Positions 61,518-64,000 of a stretch of DNA of 64,000 bases are shown here, piece by piece (position 1 is the first letter of the stretch; each line of letters begins with the position of its first letter). The translations under genes and the position numbers were made by a program. Source of the DNA: Breoghania sp. Its GTDB lineage: Bacteria; Pseudomonadota; Alphaproteobacteria; Rhizobiales; Stappiaceae. Under the pieces are notes generated by a model. That model was given only the letters and a program-made list of their open reading frames with translations. It was not told the DNA's origin and did not search any database. Location of the stretch: contig NZ_OY771475.1 in NCBI RefSeq assembly GCF_963674635.1, positions 930,001 through 994,000 of the forward strand. Reading direction: 5' to 3'.

Positions 61518-61979
61518 CTATTCGATGATGAGGAGCGGCTCGCCAAATTCGACCGGCTGGCCATCTTCGACCAGAATTTCCTTCACGGTGCCCGCCTTGG
61601 GGGCCGCGATCTGGTTCATGGTCTTCATGGCTTCGACGATCATCACCGTCTGTCCGGCGCGAACAGTCTGGCCAACGTCGACAAAGGGACGGGCGCCGGG
61701 CTCGGGCGAATGGTAGGCGGTTCCGACCATCGGGGAGGGAACGACGCCGGGGCGGTTCGCGGGATCCACCGCCGAGGCGGTCTCCGCGGCGGATGCCGGT
61801 GCGGCTGCGGTGAGGGCCGGAGCCTGCATCGAGACAGGTGCCTGAACGGACATCTGCCGCGCCACACGGATGCGAAGACTGTCCTGCTCCACCTCGATCT
61901 CGGTGAGATTGGTCTCGTCGAGCAGTGTTGCGAGCTGGCGGATCAGATCGTGGTCGATAGAGTTTTTCTTGGTCGACAT
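61518..61979 (-). CDS. accB: acetyl-CoA carboxylase biotin carboxyl carrier protein
   Basis: Carries the biotin shuttled between AccC and the carboxyltransferase. Start at 61979 (MSTKKNSIDHDLIRQLATLL); an ATG four codons upstream (61991) is also possible. The 153-residue product has a Pro/Ala-rich linker (about 50-80) and the biotinyl domain with VEAMKTMNQI, biotinylated Lys119, and GTVKEILVEDGQPVEFGEPL. Between aroQ (28 bp upstream) and accC. Confidence 0.96.
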   Translation of the reverse strand: MSTKKNSIDHDLIRQLATLLDETNLTEIEVEQDSLRIRVARQMSVQAPVSMQAPALTAAAPASAAETASAVDPANRPGVVPSPMVGTAYHSPEPGARPFVDVGQTVRAGQTVMIVEAMKTMNQIAAPKAGTVKEILVEDGQPVEFGEPLLIIE

Positions 61980-62007
61980 GTTGCTTTTCATTTCACGCCG
62001 GAGCCGG

Positions 62008-62448
62008 TCAGGCCCGGATCACTTCGGAGAGGGCTTCAATCGCAAGGCGATAGCCCGTGGCGCCAAATCCGCAGATCACGCCATAAGCTACAGGCGATAC
62101 ATAGGAATGATGGCGAAATGCGTCCCGAGCATGAATATTGCTCAGATGAACTTCGACTGTCGGAATGTCAGCGGTGGTGATGGCATCGCGGATTGCGACG
62201 GAGGTGTGGGTGTAGGCAGCAGGATTGATGATCAAACCTTGCGCCACATCGCCCGCTTCCTGAATCCAGTCGACCAGCATGCCTTCGAAATTGGTCTGCC
62301 GGAACTCGATGTCGAAACCGATGTCCTCGGCCGTTTCCCGGCACATCCTCTCGATATCGCCGAGCGTCGTATGTCCGTAGACATCGGGCTCGCGAGTGCC
62401 GAGCCTGTTGAGGTTCGGCCCGTTCAGGATAAACAAGGCTGACGCCAT
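62008..62448 (-). CDS. aroQ: type II 3-dehydroquinate dehydratase
   Basis: Dehydrates 3-dehydroquinate in the shikimate pathway to aromatic amino acids. Start at 62448 (MASALFILNGPNLNRLGTRE) after GGGGAGCG. The 146-residue product has the flexible lid LNLLGTREPDVYG-type sequence with catalytic Arg and Tyr, NPAAYTHTSVAIRDAI and EVHLSNIHARDAFRHHSYVS. First gene of aroQ-accB-accC, a standard order in alphaproteobacteria. Confidence 0.96.
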   Translation of the reverse strand: MASALFILNGPNLNRLGTREPDVYGHTTLGDIERMCRETAEDIGFDIEFRQTNFEGMLVDWIQEAGDVAQGLIINPAAYTHTSVAIRDAITTADIPTVEVHLSNIHARDAFRHHSYVSPVAYGVICGFGATGYRLAIEALSEVIRA

Positions 62449-62810
62449 TCGCTCCCCATAGCACCGCCTCAAACGCGGACCTGCCGCGCCAAGGCCGATT
62501 ATGTGCTTTTGCCTGACTTCATGCATCGTGAGGCGGAGGAAGGGCCCGCCCTATATCGCAGTCCCGCCTCTTATATTTGTTCATGGGGTGCAGGAAAACC
62601 CCCTTGCACGCTTTGTAGGCGGCTACAGTCCGGGCAGGCGGGAAAAAACGCATCGACGACCCTCAAGGAGCGGTCTTTCGACCTGGAAAGAGCGAATTCG
62701 AGCGGATTGCGACGGGAAAAACCGGGCCTGGAACCGATATGTCACAGAAAAGCGGGCCTGGTGTGATTCCTTGGAAGGCTCGGTCGACGTTCGTCCGCCT
62801 GACCCGCCGA
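62449..62810. other. upstream region of aroQ-accB-accC
   Basis: Part of the 430-bp gene-free stretch 62449-62878. On minus, TATAAG around 62570-62575 might be a -10 element for the aroQ operon, but no convincing -35 partner is present. No RNA or small gene was supported. Confidence 0.3.
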
Positions 62811-62844
62811 AAACGCAAAACGGGCGACGTTTTCACGCCGCCCG
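62811..62844 (-). terminator. terminator after the DsbA-like gene
   Basis: On minus, CGGGCGGCGT-GAAA-ACGTCGCCCG (62821-62844 region, one G-T contact) is followed by TTTTGCGTTTT. It ends the DsbA-like transcript before the aroQ operon. Confidence 0.75.
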
Positions 62845-62878
62845 CTGAGAGCTTTCCGGTCCGGTCAGCGCTGCAAAT

Positions 62879-63664
62879 TCAGCAGCTGGTGGAGCCGCAT
62901 TCGCGCACGGCCTTGATCTTGGCGCGCAGCTCGTCAAAGCCCACTGCGCCGAACACCACTTCGTCGCCCACCACATAGGCCGGGGTGCCGGTCAGGCCCA
63001 GTGTCTTTGCAAGCCCATAGGCTTCCTCGATCGTGGCGCCAACTTCCGGGTCCTTCAGGGCAGCGGCCAGGATATCATCCTCGATGCCGATCTCCTTGGC
63101 TGCCTCGATGGCCTTGGAGCCGTTCGCCCGGCCCTTGGATGTCATCAGCTTGTCGTGGAACGCAGCGTAGCTCTCGGGCGCAACAAGGTTGACGGCCGCC
63201 GCCACATGCGCGGCCTCCACGGAAGGCTGGCCCAGCACGGGGAATTCCTTCAAGACCACACGCAGGTTCGGGTCTTCCGCGATCAGCCGGTTCATGTCCC
63301 CGTGAGCACGTTTGCAGTAGCCACAGTTGTAGTCCATGAACTCCACAAGCGTGACGTCGCCTTCCGGATTGCCGAGCACGGCCTGACGGGTGGAGTTGAA
63401 CAGGATCGATTCGTTGTCGGAGATTTGCGCGATACGCTGCTTCTTCTCCGCTTCGGCCTGACGGCGCTCAAGCTCGTAAAAGGCGTCCCGGATGACTTCC
63501 GGGTTGTCGAGCAGATAGGTGCGAATGAACGCGCCGCTGACGGGGGCTTGCGCGGTGGCGACCGTGGGAGTGGCGCTGCGCATCGCCTGAATGGCGACGA
63601 GAGAAGGCGCGGCAGCGAAGACGATGCCTGCAACGAATGCCACGATACGGCCGGGGGTGATCAT
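62879..63664 (-). CDS. DsbA-family thiol-disulfide protein
   Basis: Periplasmic thioredoxin-fold oxidoreductase, probably membrane-anchored. Start at 63664 (MITPGRIVAFVAGIVFAAAP). The 261-residue product has a signal anchor (about 5-28), a charged helical segment ending KKQRIAQISD, then the DsbA/BdbD-like domain with EFMDYNCGYCKRAHGDM (active site Cys114-Gly-Tyr-Cys117) and cis-Pro228 in LTGTPAYVVGDEVVFGAV. The C-terminal CGSTSC adds two more Cys. The CGYC/Gly-Thr-Pro pattern matches ScsC/DsbA-like proteins that follow an M48 protease gene in Rhizobiales. Confidence 0.88.
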   Translation of the reverse strand: MITPGRIVAFVAGIVFAAAPSLVAIQAMRSATPTVATAQAPVSGAFIRTYLLDNPEVIRDAFYELERRQAEAEKKQRIAQISDNESILFNSTRQAVLGNPEGDVTLVEFMDYNCGYCKRAHGDMNRLIAEDPNLRVVLKEFPVLGQPSVEAAHVAAAVNLVAPESYAAFHDKLMTSKGRANGSKAIEAAKEIGIEDDILAAALKDPEVGATIEEAYGLAKTLGLTGTPAYVVGDEVVFGAVGFDELRAKIKAVRECGSTSC

Positions 63665-63872
63665 GTGTGCTTCTTTCCTGCTGGATCGTTTTTCGATCAG
63701 GAGCGTGGTCGGCGTGACGCCCAGGGCGTCCGGGCCATTTATAGTCTCGTTGGAGACTTGAAGGCTATCTCCGCCGAGGTCAATTGCCCGTGCGCTCACA
63801 TTTTACGTGTGGCATCACGCTTTCGTGCCCTGCCGAGGGCAATGCGCGATGTCGCTGCAAGCTTATGCCCGT

Positions 63873-64000
63873 TTAGCGGTTTCCCAGATTGGGCGGCTTG
63901 TAGGAGATGATGTCATCGGCCTGCAGCCATTCCGGTGAGCCGCGCTTCAATCTTTTTTGAGCGCGCGCCGCGAATTTCCGGGCGGTCTGGAAATCGCCTG
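63873..64000 (-). CDS. M48-family metalloprotease (partial, C-terminus only)
   Basis: Only the last 41 codons are visible; they read GDFQTARKFAARAQKRLKRG then SPEWLQADDIISYKPPNLGN and R before TAA at 63873-63875. The RLKRGSPEWLxADDIIxYKPP ending is typical of the TPR-containing M48 proteases upstream of a DsbA-like gene in Rhizobiales. The catalytic domain lies beyond the window. The gap to the DsbA-like start (63665-63872) shows nothing else. Confidence 0.7.
   Translation of the reverse strand, partial: GDFQTARKFAARAQKRLKRGSPEWLQADDIISYKPPNLGNR

Overview
This window looks like a core chromosomal segment of an alphaproteobacterium, most likely order Hyphomicrobiales (Rhizobiales). The base composition is GC-rich and the gene blocks are in classic alphaproteobacterial order: fabD-fabG-acpP-fabF, lptF-lptG-lptD-surA-pdxA-rsmA, argS-SPOR-nagZ-scpAB-tatABC-serS-surE-pcm, yajC-secD-secF and aroQ-accB-accC. 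Two DUF1127 microproteins, an IalB-family protein and a perfect GTTC-N7-GTTC SOS box over the uvrA promoter point the same way. The genus cannot be fixed from the sequence; a Stappiaceae-like marine lineage is only a guess. I saw no prophage, insertion sequence, CRISPR array, rRNA or tRNA.

Layout. 0-1.2 kb: the rpsF-rpsR-rplI ribosomal operon (minus strand, rplI cut by the window edge). 1.5-8.6 kb: fatty-acid synthesis (fabD, fabG, acpP, fabF), then mltG, a YicC-type RNase and gmk. 8.6-16.4 kb (minus): the outer-membrane and LPS-export block rsmA, pdxA, surA-like, lptD, lptG, lptF. 16.8-22.9 kb: pepA and holC, a 39-residue secreted or membrane peptide on the opposite strand, a methyltransferase, xthA, erpA-like and dgt. 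23-36.5 kb: argS, a large SPOR-domain envelope protein, nagZ, scpA/scpB, an ABC ATPase, tatABC, serS, surE, pcm. 36.6-45.1 kb: an NlpD/DipM-like LytM factor, a DUF815 AAA ATPase, yajC-secD-secF, an Mth938-like protein, a phytoene-synthase-like protein and trmFO. 45.3-46 kb: a hypothetical lipoprotein with a possible Cys-His-Asp triad.

46.0-48.2 kb is the most unusual part. Two DUF1127 genes (both minus strand) are each followed by RNA hairpins. Behind the second there are four tandem units of three hairpins each, and all twelve loops carry the anti-Shine-Dalgarno string ACCUCCUCCC when read on the minus strand. Stem sequences differ between units while the loops stay fixed. This resembles the CcaF1-CcsR1-4 locus of Rhodobacter sphaeroides and the 'cuckoo' RNA family. 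A fifth, degenerate three-hairpin unit with CCCUCCC loops follows the first DUF1127 gene, so there appear to be two diverged copies of one module in a 2.2 kb stretch.

48.5-64 kb: uvrA with its SOS-controlled promoter, a small hypothetical, a SapC-family protein, an IalB-family protein, ssb, rplM-rpsI behind a good sigma-70 promoter, a peroxiredoxin, a DUF922 HExxH protein, an agmatinase-type ureohydrolase, aat, the aroQ-accB-accC operon, a DsbA-like thiol-disulfide protein and the C-terminal end of an M48 protease.

Functionally the window is dominated by envelope biogenesis (fatty acids, LPS export, Sec/Tat secretion, peptidoglycan) together with translation, replication and repair genes. 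The DUF1127-sRNA region is the main candidate regulatory system: its RNAs mimic the 3' end of 16S rRNA and could bind ribosome-binding sites of many mRNAs.
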